Positions 36,476 to 45,633 are shown, counted from the stretch's first letter. The stretch: 64,000 nt of DNA from Flagellimonas marinaquae (GCF_023716465.1 NZ_CP092415.1:186001-250000); one strand, 5' to 3'. The notes: generated from the letters alone by a model not told the origin. Translations and numbers: made by a program.

Positions 36476-36508
36476 AAAGTGTAACAAATTCTACTTTTGT
36501 ACTACTAT
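36476..36508 (+). promoter_or_regulatory. Putative ECF-type promoter 2
   Basis: AAAGTGTAACAA (36476-36487), 17 bases, CTAT (36505-36508) followed by TAAG. The 12-mer and spacing are identical to the element before the first ECF sigma gene (17088-17120). A house-keeping -7 match, TACTTTTG at 36492-36499, lies inside the spacer, so two promoters may overlap here. Confidence 0.55.
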
Positions 36509-36536
36509 TAAGTAGAGCAAACTTACCAACCGCTTA

Positions 36537-37031
36537 GTGAACAAAGAACTGGAACATCGATTTGTTACGGAACTTGAGGACAATCAGAACATTGTCCATA
36601 AGGTATGCAGTCTATATACCAACGACAAGGATTCGCACAATGATCTGTTCCAAGAAATCACGATTCAGTTGTGGAAAGCATATCCAAAGTTTCGAGGGGA
36701 TTCCAAGTTTAGTACATGGATGTACCGCGTAGCCCTTAATACAGCGATAACGTTGTACCGCAAATCAAAAAAAAGGGTAAAGACCCAGGATTTTGATTCG
36801 GTACTCTATAAGATAAAGACTACCGATTACGACGATACCGAGGAGCGCCAATTAAAACTGATGTACGACGCCATAAAACAACTTGGCGATATCGACAAGG
36901 CTTTGGTTTTTCTTTATCTGGAGGACAAGGATTATTCGGAGATCGCCGAAACACTGGGTATTTCCGAAGTAAATGCAAGAGTGAAAATGAGCAGGGTGAA
37001 AACAAAATTAAAAACCATATTAAATCCATAG
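36537..37031 (+). CDS. ECF RNA polymerase sigma factor
   Basis: A 164-aa ECF-type sigma factor. Region 2 covers about residues 15-80 (HNDLFQEITIQLWKAYPKFRG, then FSTWMYRVALNTAI) and region 4 about 105-160 (DKALVFLYLEDKDYSEIAE, then LGISEVNARVKMSR). The start is a GTG; no ATG lies nearby in frame. A membrane protein gene begins 2 bases after the stop and is the likely regulatory partner. The promoter element shared with the first ECF gene suggests either autoregulation by a common sigma group or cross-talk between the two systems. Confidence 0.92.
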   Translation: MNKELEHRFVTELEDNQNIVHKVCSLYTNDKDSHNDLFQEITIQLWKAYPKFRGDSKFSTWMYRVALNTAITLYRKSKKRVKTQDFDSVLYKIKTTDYDDTEERQLKLMYDAIKQLGDIDKALVFLYLEDKDYSEIAETLGISEVNARVKMSRVKTKLKTILNP

Positions 37032-37033
37032 TT

Positions 37034-37678
37034 ATGTTGGATGAACTGGAGCTGTTAAAAAAAGATTGGCAAAAACGGGAAGCGAACCTTCCCAAGTTGT
37101 CCTATGAGCAGATATATCCGATGATCAAGAAAAAATCCTCCTCCATAGTTAAGTGGATTTTCTATATCAGCATTATCGAGTTTGTGTTCTGGGCCGGAAT
37201 CAATATTATTTTTAGCGGACCGGAGACCATGGAGGAGCTCAAAGCCATGCACATTCATAAGGTGATTATGGTTCTAAACGTGGTCAACTACGGTATAATC
37301 CTATATTTTATACTTAAGTTCTACAACAATTACAAAAAGATATCCTTCACGGATTCGTCCCGTAATTTGATGAAAACCATATTAAAAGTAAAACGAACCG
37401 TTACCCAATATGTTTGGTTCAACCTCATCATTTTCACTACTTATCTAATCATAAATATGTACGGCGTACTTATTTATGGACCCGAGGGCAAAAAAATTAT
37501 CGAGGCTGCCTCACAGGATGGGAATACTATGGCATTTTGGGCCATGGTAATCGGTATTTCCGTGGTTTTTACTGCCATAATCCTATTTTTGATCTGGCTG
37601 TTTTACAAACTGCTCTATGGAATTTTATTAAAAAGGCTTCGCAGAAACTACAACGACCTCAAACGTTTGGAAGTCTAA
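37034..37678 (+). CDS. Multi-pass membrane partner of ECF sigma factor
   Basis: A 214-aa protein starting 2 bases after the ECF sigma gene. A charged cytosolic N-terminus of about 37 residues (LKKDWQKREANLPKLSYEQIYPMI) precedes four membrane helices (about 40-60, 80-97, 127-147 and 168-195). No zinc-binding anti-sigma motif is seen. Position and topology suggest a membrane-bound anti-sigma factor or sensor, with the soluble N-terminus binding the sigma factor, but this is inference. Its stop overlaps the end of the convergent acyltransferase gene by 4 bases. Confidence 0.65.
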   Translation: MLDELELLKKDWQKREANLPKLSYEQIYPMIKKKSSSIVKWIFYISIIEFVFWAGINIIFSGPETMEELKAMHIHKVIMVLNVVNYGIILYFILKFYNNYKKISFTDSSRNLMKTILKVKRTVTQYVWFNLIIFTTYLIINMYGVLIYGPEGKKIIEAASQDGNTMAFWAMVIGISVVFTAIILFLIWLFYKLLYGILLKRLRRNYNDLKRLEV

Positions 37679-38496
37679 CTTTCCAGTTTGCCCTTGTAAC
37701 TGTAACGTCTTTTTTGATTTTCCTCTTCGTAGGCCAAAAGCTCTTTTTGTGGAATTACTTTAAGGAATGATGGGTGTTGCTCAATCGCGTACTCCAATTT
37801 TTCCAAAATGGAAGCAATGGATTCGTTATCGTAATCAATATCCAAAGGTTCTTTTATTTGCATGGACTGCAAAATCCCCTTCTTTTTAACACGAAGGCCT
37901 TTTTTATCAAAAGACCTACGAAAACCATCTATAACAACGGGCACCACGATGGGTCTGTACTTTTTAATAATATGCGCCGTTCCTTTGCGCAAAGGTTTCC
38001 AAGGCGTAGTGGTCCCCTGCGGAAAGGTTATTACCCATCCGTCGTCCAGCGCTTTCCCGATATTGGAAATGTCGCTGAATTTTACTTGCCGGTTCACATC
38101 TTGTCCATCCGCTCTCCAAGTCCTTTCAATACTAATGGAGCCTGCGTAGGCCAAAATTTTGGTCAAGAGACTCTTTTTCATGGTCTCCTTGGCCGCAACA
38201 TAATAAATGTTGAGTTTGGGGTTCCATAAATAGCCCAAATTTTTAATGGAATCGTCCCTGCCCTTTAAACTGGCATTAAAAACATGGAACATAGCCACCA
38301 CATCGGCAAAATATGTTTGATGGTTGCTTACAAAAAGTACATTGTTCTCAGGAAGTTCACGAATCACCTGTGATCCTTCGATTTCAAGTGTGTTAAATCC
38401 TTTATAACGCTGATGCGTCATCATACCAGCGATACGAATCAACCATCGTTTTAAAAATAAGATATGTCCAAAAGGGTTCTTCTTGAATAGCCCCAT
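37675..38496 (-). CDS. PlsC-like lysophospholipid acyltransferase
   Basis: A 273-aa membrane-associated acyltransferase of the 1-acyl-sn-glycerol-3-phosphate family. The catalytic motif is NHQTYFAD (HX4D, near residue 57), and FPQGTTTPW (near residue 155) replaces the usual FPEGTR substrate block. The E-to-Q change in that block is seen in a Bacteroidota subgroup and may mean an acyl acceptor other than lysophosphatidic acid. There is one weak N-terminal hydrophobic helix. A TAAATTTG box at 38517-38524 on this strand may be the promoter. Confidence 0.88.
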   Translation of the reverse strand: MGLFKKNPFGHILFLKRWLIRIAGMMTHQRYKGFNTLEIEGSQVIRELPENNVLFVSNHQTYFADVVAMFHVFNASLKGRDDSIKNLGYLWNPKLNIYYVAAKETMKKSLLTKILAYAGSISIERTWRADGQDVNRQVKFSDISNIGKALDDGWVITFPQGTTTPWKPLRKGTAHIIKKYRPIVVPVVIDGFRRSFDKKGLRVKKKGILQSMQIKEPLDIDYDNESIASILEKLEYAIEQHPSFLKVIPQKELLAYEEENQKRRYSYKGKLES

Positions 38497-38535
38497 GTGC
38501 TGTGTTGATTAGATTGCAAATTTACAAAATAGCGA

Positions 38536-39177
38536 TTAAAGCACTTGCCGTAAAAGTTCTTTGATCTCGCTCAACATCATGGCGGTAGCCCCCCAAACCG
38601 TGTAACCGTTTAACTTAAAGGCCGGTACATTGATATTTTTTGCATAGGATGTACTCAATATTTCTTGAATATGGTTGGAATCGTCCATAAAATCCTTTAA
38701 ATAGACCTCTACCAGACTCTCTACTTCTTTCTCTTCCTTTACAAATGGCTTGGGCTGCGGGTAAACTCCAATATATGGTTTTACCAAAAAATTGCTCGGT
38801 GGTATGTACACTTCGCTTAATCCCTTGATCACTTCTATCTCTTTTGGAGGCACACCCACTTCTTCGTGTGTTTCCCGAAGAGCGGTATCCCTTAAGTCTT
38901 TATCCATCGTTTCCACTTTTCCACCCGGGAATCCGATCTGGTTGGAATGTACCCCTTTATACACTTTCCTAAGAATTAAAAGAAGCCTGGTCTCTTGTTC
39001 AACGTCCGGATAGAACAAAGCCATAACCCCTGCCCTTTTTGGGTTTACATCTTCCACCTTGTTCTGTTTTAACCACTGAATCCGAAGGTCCGGAGACATT
39101 TTATTGTGAGAATCCGTTCCCGGAAGTGGGAGATTTTTTAATTTTAGAGCAAGTTGATAAAATTCATTAAAATCCAT
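38536..39177 (-). CDS. NUDIX CoA pyrophosphatase-like hydrolase
   Basis: A 213-aa NUDIX hydrolase of the NudL/CoAse type. The CoA-specific block GFPGGKVE...D is followed by the NUDIX helix RETHEEVGV, and the family start DFNEFYQLALKLKNLPLPG is present. The frame is open 29 codons further, but the ATG at 39177 fits the family. The expected activity is cleavage of CoA and derivatives to 3',5'-ADP and 4'-phosphopantetheine. Its ATG overlaps the ATG of the divergent cyclophilin gene by 2 bases, so each gene's promoter must lie inside the other's coding region. Confidence 0.88.
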   Translation of the reverse strand: MDFNEFYQLALKLKNLPLPGTDSHNKMSPDLRIQWLKQNKVEDVNPKRAGVMALFYPDVEQETRLLLILRKVYKGVHSNQIGFPGGKVETMDKDLRDTALRETHEEVGVPPKEIEVIKGLSEVYIPPSNFLVKPYIGVYPQPKPFVKEEKEVESLVEVYLKDFMDDSNHIQEILSTSYAKNINVPAFKLNGYTVWGATAMMLSEIKELLRQVL

Positions 39178-39895
39178 GCTGTTGAGACAATCGGCTTTAA
39201 TCACAAGTTTATTATTTCTTTTACTCGCTTCATGCGGAGAATCACCAAAAAAAGAAAACAACAAAGTTCAGGAAAATATTGCAAATACGGATAGCCTTGC
39301 ACAGGCTCCAGTGGATTCCCTAAAAGTCGAAGAAGAGAAAGAACCGTTCAAGCTAACGGAGGAAAATGCCATCGATTTCTTTTTTAACTATGCCAAAACC
39401 TTAACAAAGAACAGGGTAAAGATTACCACGACCATGGGAAGTTTTACTGTAGAACTGTATGACAATGTTCCATACCATAAGGCAAATTTTATCTATTTGG
39501 CCAAACAACATTATTTTGATAGTACACAATTCCATAGAGTGGTCAAGGACTTTATAATTCAAGGGGGCAATTCGGACGATAAGCGTACTGCTAAAAAACG
39601 TGGTAAAATCGGTAGATATTTACTACCGCCCGATGCCAAAAAAGGGCACAAGCACCATAGGGGCACAATTTCCATGCCCAGTAGCGAAAGGGACAACCCA
39701 CACAAACTGGCTTCGCCCTACGAATTTTTTATAGTGGTAACAAACCCGGGGTCCTACCACCTTGATGGATCTTACACTCCATTTGGCCATGTGGTGGAAG
39801 GAATAGATGTTGTGGATGCCATTAACAATGTTCCGGTCGGTGATGGGGATTGGCCTTGGCAGAACATTTATATTCTGAAAGCCGAAGTATTATAA
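39176..39895 (+). CDS. Cyclophilin-type peptidyl-prolyl isomerase lipoprotein
   Basis: A 239-aa periplasmic lipoprotein (signal ending LLLASC, C20) with an acidic linker (about 21-60) and a cyclophilin-type PPIase domain (about 78-236). Catalytic and core motifs include FHRVVKDFIIQGGN and the GSYHLDGSYTPFGHVVEG block. It catalyses proline cis-trans isomerisation during folding of exported proteins. An in-frame stop lies six codons upstream, so the ATG at 39176 or the TTG two codons later are the only plausible starts. It shares two start-codon bases with the divergent NUDIX gene. Confidence 0.92.
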   Translation: MLLRQSALITSLLFLLLASCGESPKKENNKVQENIANTDSLAQAPVDSLKVEEEKEPFKLTEENAIDFFFNYAKTLTKNRVKITTTMGSFTVELYDNVPYHKANFIYLAKQHYFDSTQFHRVVKDFIIQGGNSDDKRTAKKRGKIGRYLLPPDAKKGHKHHRGTISMPSSERDNPHKLASPYEFFIVVTNPGSYHLDGSYTPFGHVVEGIDVVDAINNVPVGDGDWPWQNIYILKAEVL

Positions 39896-39897
39896 AT

Positions 39898-40383
39898 TTA
39901 TTTGTAACTACTTATTGTAACCCATACCTTGGTCACCAAACTTTGTTTTGGAATTTCTTTTTCCAAAATTCTTCTGGCCGTTGTTGTCTTTTTTTCATAA
40001 ACCGAAACAAGGGCAGCCACAATGATCAGGTTTTTTAAGATGTACTGACCGAGCAAGGTGAGCGATAACGGCTCTTCACCAAAAACTTCCCCAGGAAAAA
40101 AGAAAAGAGGCAAAAATGTACAGGCCATATGAATCAACGATAGAACTACAGCTTGTTGGCGCATAAAACCAACAATCAATAAAACACCCAAGGTAACCTC
40201 GCCAATGGCCAAAATCAGAATGGAGAATTGATCCGGTATTAGGCCCAAAGTAAGCTGATGTATGGTGTTCTTTGCCAAATCTTCGGCAGGACTTAGATTT
40301 GGAAAAAACTTTAACCCACCAAACCAACAATATATCAGACCTACCGAAACAACGAGCAATTTTTCTTTAAACGATATTTTCAA
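39898..40383 (-). CDS. DoxX-like membrane protein
   Basis: A 161-aa inner-membrane protein with four helices (about 10-28, 55-75, 82-103, 118-140). The pattern WFGGLKFFPNLSPAEDLA near the N-terminus and the EVTLGVLLIVGF helix fit the DoxX / YkgB-like group. No ATG is available; the TTG at 40383, 11 bases after the preceding gene's stop, is the likely start, and co-transcription with that gene is probable. Function is unknown. Confidence 0.7.
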   Translation of the reverse strand: MKISFKEKLLVVSVGLIYCWFGGLKFFPNLSPAEDLAKNTIHQLTLGLIPDQFSILILAIGEVTLGVLLIVGFMRQQAVVLSLIHMACTFLPLFFFPGEVFGEEPLSLTLLGQYILKNLIIVAALVSVYEKKTTTARRILEKEIPKQSLVTKVWVTISSYK

Positions 40384-40394
40384 AAGATCGGGAT

Positions 40395-41540
40395 TTAATT
40401 CTTGAATTGATTCATTAGTTCAGGATTTACCTTTACCCTGTTTTGGGAGAATCTATAGGACACTCCCACATTGATCAAATAATCCGCAAAAGCAGCATCT
40501 CCCGCTCTGGGCTCCCCTGTAACTTCTTGTGTTTGAAGGTCGGTCACACTTTGGGGACGCTCTCTTCTCACTGCGAACGGAACATTAAGGTTCAATGAAA
40601 AGTTATCTTTAATAAATGCTATACCGGGATCAATGGAAAGTACGTTTCCCGGCCTTCTAAAACCCGCGTTGCCTCCGATAAGGTCTTTTACCGGAACACC
40701 TTCGTACCGCGCTCCCAATGAAGCTGAAATGGCAGAACTTATAAGATGACTGATCCCTGCACGGACAGAGAATTGATCTGGAACAGCCATAATTGCTTCA
40801 TTTTGCAAAATAGGACTTAAAGTTTCCCTAAAAGTTCTTGTTCCGTTGGTCTCTCTTGGATTTAAAAGATAAAAACCACCCCCATAGGCAAAAAAACCTT
40901 CTCCGATCTTTCGATAAAACTGAAAATCCAACGTTATTCCAAAACCACCATCTCCCGGCTGTATACTTTGATCAACAGGTCTCACCTGTGGCCCATCGTT
41001 GGGTCCAACGTTGTAAAAAATATCGGATGCGTTGTAGTTGCCGGTAGGCAACTTTACACCCAATCCCAATGCCAAATTTCCATTTTGATTTTTTTCGAGA
41101 TCAAACAACCAAAAGCCCACACCTGCTCTAATGTCCGCCAAACCCCTGGAAAATGTGGTGTTACGCTCTTCTCGACCATGTTCGTACAAGGACGACCTGG
41201 TATTTATTACGGTCGGGATCGTTATACTGGCATACCACCTATCCGATATACCATAGGTTAAAAAGAAATCCCAGGAATGCGAATGGTTGATAACCTCTGT
41301 TTCATTGGAAACTCTATCGGGTTCTTCTTCCGTGCCCCTAAAGTGTCGAAAAGATTTAAAATACCTATAGTTACTACCAACCTGTATGTCGCCCGGACCT
41401 AACAAATTGTTTTCCAAAGTGTTTCCAACACAAGATGAGAAATGTCTAATGGCAACGCATCCCTGTGCCATTAATTCATGGAATCCCATAATGGAAACCA
41501 GCATGAACATGAAAATTTTAAGTGATCGTGATGTCATCAT
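40395..41540 (-). CDS. Outer-membrane barrel protein, transporter-like
   Basis: A 381-aa secreted protein (signal about 1-27, GFHELMAQG) made of many amphipathic strands (for example FFLTYGISDRWYASITIP, LALGLGVKLPTGNYNASD and SARYEGVPVKD-type segments) separated by long loops. The GVKLPTGNY motif and general layout resemble the outer-membrane 'transporter/meta-pathway phenol degradation-like' barrels common in Bacteroidota, but I cannot name a substrate. ATGs at residues 1 and 2 are both possible. A DoxX-like gene follows after 11 bases. Confidence 0.65.
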   Translation of the reverse strand: MMTSRSLKIFMFMLVSIMGFHELMAQGCVAIRHFSSCVGNTLENNLLGPGDIQVGSNYRYFKSFRHFRGTEEEPDRVSNETEVINHSHSWDFFLTYGISDRWYASITIPTVINTRSSLYEHGREERNTTFSRGLADIRAGVGFWLFDLEKNQNGNLALGLGVKLPTGNYNASDIFYNVGPNDGPQVRPVDQSIQPGDGGFGITLDFQFYRKIGEGFFAYGGGFYLLNPRETNGTRTFRETLSPILQNEAIMAVPDQFSVRAGISHLISSAISASLGARYEGVPVKDLIGGNAGFRRPGNVLSIDPGIAFIKDNFSLNLNVPFAVRRERPQSVTDLQTQEVTGEPRAGDAAFADYLINVGVSYRFSQNRVKVNPELMNQFKN

Positions 41541-41689
41541 TGAATAATCGGTTATTTAGTTTGCTCAATAAGCAATGTAGAACTATATAACCCTGATAAG
41601 GACTAACAAAAACGTAAAAAAGATTAAGACACGGTTAATGCCACTAAAAAAGCATTAATTCAAATTCTTAAAAAGCAAGGGACGATCTT

Positions 41690-42301
41690 TTAAGCTGCTT
41701 TCTTGTAGATACTCGGTAAGCTAACTCTAAAAACAACCGCGATCAAGCGAATAATTATCACAACCAAAATCGCAGCAATGTAAGCGTAGCTGTCCTTTAT
41801 CGGGAACTGGGAAAACAAGAAATAACTGGCACCGCCTAAAATACAGGCCGTGGCATAAATCTCCTTTCTAAAAATAACGGGAATCTCATTGCAAAGGATG
41901 TCACGGGTTACGCCACCAAAACAGGCCGTCATAGTACCGAGAAAAACACACATAATGGGCAATAACTCGGCTTCCAACCCTTTTTCCACACCGACCATGG
42001 TATAAAGTCCGATACCAATTGTATCGAACAAAAACAACGATCGCCTTAAATACTTAAGTTTGTTCACAAAAATAATGGCAAATACTACGGAGATAAAAAT
42101 AGTGGTTACATAGGTCAGGTCCTGCATCCAACCCACCGGTGTATTACCAATCAGCAAATCCCTAAGTGTACCACCGCCAATGGCCGTAACAAATGCAATA
42201 ATTAAAACCCCGAAGAGGTCCAACCGTTTTTCCATGGCCACCAAAACCCCAGAAATAGCAAAGGCTATGGTTCCTAAAATATCAATGGTTTGATATAACA
42301 T
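41690..42301 (-). CDS. TRIC-type cation channel family protein (UPF0126)
   Basis: A 203-aa inner-membrane protein with seven helices, made of two copies of the UPF0126/YadS domain. Each copy has its glycine-rich hallmark: GGGTLRDLLIGNTPVGWM in the first half and FGGVTRDILCNEIPVIF in the second, here cited separately. Prokaryotic TRIC homologues form trimeric monovalent-cation channels. The gene starts 2 bases after the RDD-family gene stop and is therefore co-transcribed with it, linking it to the divergent SpoIIM-to-DUF58 cluster. Confidence 0.9.
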   Translation of the reverse strand: MLYQTIDILGTIAFAISGVLVAMEKRLDLFGVLIIAFVTAIGGGTLRDLLIGNTPVGWMQDLTYVTTIFISVVFAIIFVNKLKYLRRSLFLFDTIGIGLYTMVGVEKGLEAELLPIMCVFLGTMTACFGGVTRDILCNEIPVIFRKEIYATACILGGASYFLFSQFPIKDSYAYIAAILVVIIIRLIAVVFRVSLPSIYKKAA

Positions 42302-42303
42302 CC

Positions 42304-43020
42304 TTACATTTTTTGAGTGTAATAGTTGTAATCCTTGATGACCACATCCACAAATTCGATAGGTTGTAACGAAGTCTGTACCTTCGTCACCTCCTTGATC
42401 CTTTGGTCCAAAGAAACAATAATATTATGGTTTCCATTCAATTTGGCCTTGTCATACAATTCTTTGATGGTCTGCATTTCCTGATCCTTAAAAACCGTTA
42501 CTTGCGGAAAGGTGGGTTTATAATCTTCGGGCAATTCACGTAATAGGGTATCCTTCAGGGATATGCGCTTTTTTTCACTGATCACTGTAGTTCCCGCGGC
42601 TATATCTCCAATACGCTGGCCTTTACCCCTGATCAAAATAGTGAGTACGGCAGCTCCTCCAGAGGTTAGGCTCACATCTATAATGCGCAGGGCCCAGCGA
42701 ACAAAGTAATTTCCAAAGTTAGGTTTGGAGCCATCCAACTTGACCACTCTTAGTTTCATGGCACTCTTACCTATGGTCTTGCCATCCATCAAGGTTTCAA
42801 AAAGTAAATAATAAAAAAAAGCAGGTAAACTGAGTATTAAATAGAAAGCCCATTGATCTTCGATCTCGATATCCAACGAAACCAAAAAAACAATCATCAA
42901 AATAAAATACACCATAATAATAAAGCTATCTATAATATAAGCCAGCATACGCTCACCCAAGTGAGACGTGTTTTGGTTGATAGTTATATTTTGGGCCGTT
43001 TCTATTTGAAATTGTTCCAT
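42304..43020 (-). CDS. RDD-family membrane protein
   Basis: A 238-aa protein with an RDD domain (about 18-150): GERMLAYIIDSFIIM opens it, and DGKTIGKSAMKLRVV and NYFVRWALRIID carry the conserved charged residues. About three helices are followed by a soluble C-terminal tail of some 85 residues. RDD proteins are thought to be membrane transport or accessory proteins. Its start is only 35 bases from that of the divergent SpoIIM-domain gene, so the two operons share a promoter region. Confidence 0.9.
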   Translation of the reverse strand: MEQFQIETAQNITINQNTSHLGERMLAYIIDSFIIMVYFILMIVFLVSLDIEIEDQWAFYLILSLPAFFYYLLFETLMDGKTIGKSAMKLRVVKLDGSKPNFGNYFVRWALRIIDVSLTSGGAAVLTILIRGKGQRIGDIAAGTTVISEKKRISLKDTLLRELPEDYKPTFPQVTVFKDQEMQTIKELYDKAKLNGNHNIIVSLDQRIKEVTKVQTSLQPIEFVDVVIKDYNYYTQKM

Positions 43021-43055
43021 AAATTAGTTTCTTTACTTTTAAACCAAAAGATTTA

Positions 43056-44027
43056 ATGCGCGAGGCCGCTTTTGTAAGGCAAAATAAGGATAAATGGGCC
43101 GCTTTTGAAAATGCTCTGCTCCACAAAGGACAACTTCACCCAGACGAGCTTTCGGATCTTTACATTGAGATTACCGATCATCTGAGTTACGCAAAAACGT
43201 TTTACCCGGGCAGCAACACGCAGATTTATCTGAACACACTTGCCTCCCAAGCACATCAGAAAATTTACAAGACCAAACGGGAATCCAGAAACCGTATTGT
43301 ACATTTTTGGAAAATCGAGTTTCCGACCATGTTCAAGAACCATCATCGGGAATTGCTGATTTCATTCTTGGTATTTTCCTTTTTTGCGGTTGTGGGCGCT
43401 TTCTCCTCTGCAAACGAAGGTGACTTTGTGCGGTCCATTTTAGGTAACGGCTATGTAAACATGACCCTGGAAAATATTGAAAAAGGCGACCCAATGGCCG
43501 TGTATAAGGAACAAGGCGCCTTTAATATGTTCTTGGGCATTACCATAAACAACATCAAAGTCGCCATATATGCATTTGCCTTTGGGATTTTTTTGGGCGT
43601 GGGCACACTTTATATTATGATGCAGAACGGTATTATGTTGGGGAGTTTTCAATACTTTTTCTACGAGAAAGGATTGTTATGGGAATCCGCAAGAACCATT
43701 TGGATCCACGGTACCATAGAAATTTCCGTAATCGTTATCGCAGGCTGTGCCGGATTGGTCTTGGCCAATGGAATCTTATTCCCTGGCACTTACACTCGAT
43801 TGGAATCGTTTAAAAGAGGGGTTAAAAATGGCCTTAAAATAATGGTGAGCACCGTTCCTTTTTTTATTATGGCCGGCTTCTTGGAAGGGTTTGTAACCCG
43901 GCACACCGAAATGCCGGACTGGTTGGCAATTTTAATTATACTGTCTTCGTTAGCATTGATCATATTCTATTACATTATATATCCAAATCAAATCCATAGA
44001 AAAAACCAACATGCAAACAACCAATAA
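43056..44027 (+). CDS. SpoIIM-domain (DUF95) membrane protein
   Basis: A 323-aa protein with a soluble N-terminus (about 1-100) and five or so membrane helices matching the stage II sporulation protein M family (about 105-310; for example NNIKVAIYAFAFGIFLGVGT and HGTIEISVIVIAGCAGL). The organism does not sporulate; in this setting the family is a conserved companion of RDD, DUF4129, MoxR and DUF58 genes. It starts a five-gene overlapping set after it and overlaps the next gene by 17 bases. The molecular role is unknown. Confidence 0.9.
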   Translation: MREAAFVRQNKDKWAAFENALLHKGQLHPDELSDLYIEITDHLSYAKTFYPGSNTQIYLNTLASQAHQKIYKTKRESRNRIVHFWKIEFPTMFKNHHRELLISFLVFSFFAVVGAFSSANEGDFVRSILGNGYVNMTLENIEKGDPMAVYKEQGAFNMFLGITINNIKVAIYAFAFGIFLGVGTLYIMMQNGIMLGSFQYFFYEKGLLWESARTIWIHGTIEISVIVIAGCAGLVLANGILFPGTYTRLESFKRGVKNGLKIMVSTVPFFIMAGFLEGFVTRHTEMPDWLAILIILSSLALIIFYYIIYPNQIHRKNQHANNQ

Positions 44028-44901
44028 ATATATCGAGTTTAAAAAACAACGGGAACTGGGAGAAATTCTTTCGGACTGTTTCGGTTTTATTAGAAACGAG
44101 TTTAAAACATTTTTTAGGACCATTTTAAAAATTGTGGGGCCCTATATTTTGGTTATGCTGATCTCCATGGGGTTCTACATGTACACTATAGGCGATATTT
44201 TTAGTTTAAGCACCTTTGGGAGCACCCCCAGCGCGGCATTCTCGCCCATTATTATGGTTTTGGCCGTAGCGGCTTTGATGTTCAGTTCCGTTGCAGCCTA
44301 CGTTCTGGCACAAGGCACTGTGCTACATTATATAAAGTCGTACATCAACAATAAAGGAAACATAAACTTTGAGGAAATCCACAAAGGGGTGTACGGCTCC
44401 TTTTGGTCGCTAATCGGCTTGGGGATTTTGGTAGGCCTGTCGGTAATGGTCGGCATTTTTCTTTGCGTAATTCCCGGAATATATTTAGCCGTTCCTCTTT
44501 CCATATCTTTTGCCATTCTGGTATTTCTTAAAAAAGATGCCATGGAATCCTATCAATATAGTTTTACCCTGATCAAAGAAAACTGGTGGATCACATTTGC
44601 GACCCTTTTTGTGATCTATATTATCGTGGCGATTGCCTCCTATGCTTTTAGTTTGCCCAGTGTAATCTATATGTGGATAAAAATGGGGGTGTTTTCCGGA
44701 GAAATGGATGCTGAAAGTATGAATGTTTTTAACGACCCCATTTATCTCATTTTAAATATTCTGAGCACTTTGGTCCAATTCTTAATGAACATCATTTTTT
44801 TGGTGGCCACTTCCTTGATATTTTTCAACCTAAACGAAAAGAAAAATTTTACAGGTACTTTTGAACGCATCGAAAGCCTGGGAAAATCATCGGAGGAATA
44901 G
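44011..44901 (+). CDS. Multi-pass membrane protein of the MoxR cluster
   Basis: A 296-aa protein with about six hydrophobic helices after a cytosolic N-terminus of about 35 residues. The FLCVIPGIYLAVPLS segment and overall layout recall the membrane domain found in glycerophosphodiester phosphodiesterases and DUF975-like proteins, but there is no enzyme domain. It overlaps the SpoIIM gene by 17 bases and its stop abuts the next ATG directly, so it belongs to the same operon. Function is unknown. Confidence 0.8.
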   Translation: MQTTNKYIEFKKQRELGEILSDCFGFIRNEFKTFFRTILKIVGPYILVMLISMGFYMYTIGDIFSLSTFGSTPSAAFSPIIMVLAVAALMFSSVAAYVLAQGTVLHYIKSYINNKGNINFEEIHKGVYGSFWSLIGLGILVGLSVMVGIFLCVIPGIYLAVPLSISFAILVFLKKDAMESYQYSFTLIKENWWITFATLFVIYIIVAIASYAFSLPSVIYMWIKMGVFSGEMDAESMNVFNDPIYLILNILSTLVQFLMNIIFLVATSLIFFNLNEKKNFTGTFERIESLGKSSEE

Positions 44902-45633
44902 ATGCAAAAATTACTGATCTTATCATACGTGCTTTTTTCTTGGACAATTCTTTTTGCCCAGAACGACACCCTTGTAAAGTATGATAAATCGGATATTGCC
45001 CCTGTACAGTTCCAAAAAAGTGACCTGGATACCTATAAGAATGATTCAAAATTCAATTATGAAGAGGTAAAAACGGAAAGCACTTGGTTCACGGATGTGA
45101 TCAACTGGTTCTACAATCTTTTACGAAGATTTTTTGAGTGGATCTTTGGTGTAGGCAATGCAGAAGGCTATTTGGCCGTGTTTTTGGAGATTCTCCCCTA
45201 TTTGCTCCTTGCCCTATTCCTGTATTTGGTAATCCGCTTTTTTGTAAGGTCGAACATACAGGGCAAGGGTAAAAAAAATAAGAACCCCAACATGGTCTCA
45301 TTGTCGGAAGATGAACACATTATTAAAAATGAAGATATTGAACAATTGATAAAAAATGCCCTGAGCGATAAAAATTACCGCCTTGCCATTCGATATCAAT
45401 ACCTGTTTATCCTACAATTATTATCGGAACACGAATGGATAGATTGGCAACAACAAAAAACCAACGATGATTATTTGGAGGAATTATCGACAAGTCCGTT
45501 GTTGGACGATTTTGGCAGAGCCACCGTTCTTTATGATTATGTATGGTACGGCGAGTTTGAGTTAAACTGGGAACGCTATACCAAAGCCGAAACCATTTTC
45601 AAATCCTTAAAAAATGCATTGAACAATGTCTAA
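44902..45633 (+). CDS. DUF4129-domain membrane protein
   Basis: A 243-aa protein with a secretory signal (about 1-18, WTILFAQN), a periplasmic segment, one transmembrane helix (about 92-113, FLEILPYLLLALFLYLVIRF) and a cytosolic DUF4129 domain (about 150-215: NYRLAIRYQYLFILQLL, then KTNDDYLEEL). DUF4129 usually sits at the C-terminus of transglutaminase-like membrane proteins; here it is a separate small protein. It begins right after the preceding stop and overlaps the next gene by 8 bases. Confidence 0.87.
   Translation: MQKLLILSYVLFSWTILFAQNDTLVKYDKSDIAPVQFQKSDLDTYKNDSKFNYEEVKTESTWFTDVINWFYNLLRRFFEWIFGVGNAEGYLAVFLEILPYLLLALFLYLVIRFFVRSNIQGKGKKNKNPNMVSLSEDEHIIKNEDIEQLIKNALSDKNYRLAIRYQYLFILQLLSEHEWIDWQQQKTNDDYLEELSTSPLLDDFGRATVLYDYVWYGEFELNWERYTKAETIFKSLKNALNNV

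Noticed and set aside
43056..44027. Sporulation role for the SpoIIM-like gene
   Set aside because: The SpoIIM domain occurs in non-sporulating Bacteroidota with RDD, MoxR and DUF58 genes; no other sporulation gene is present.
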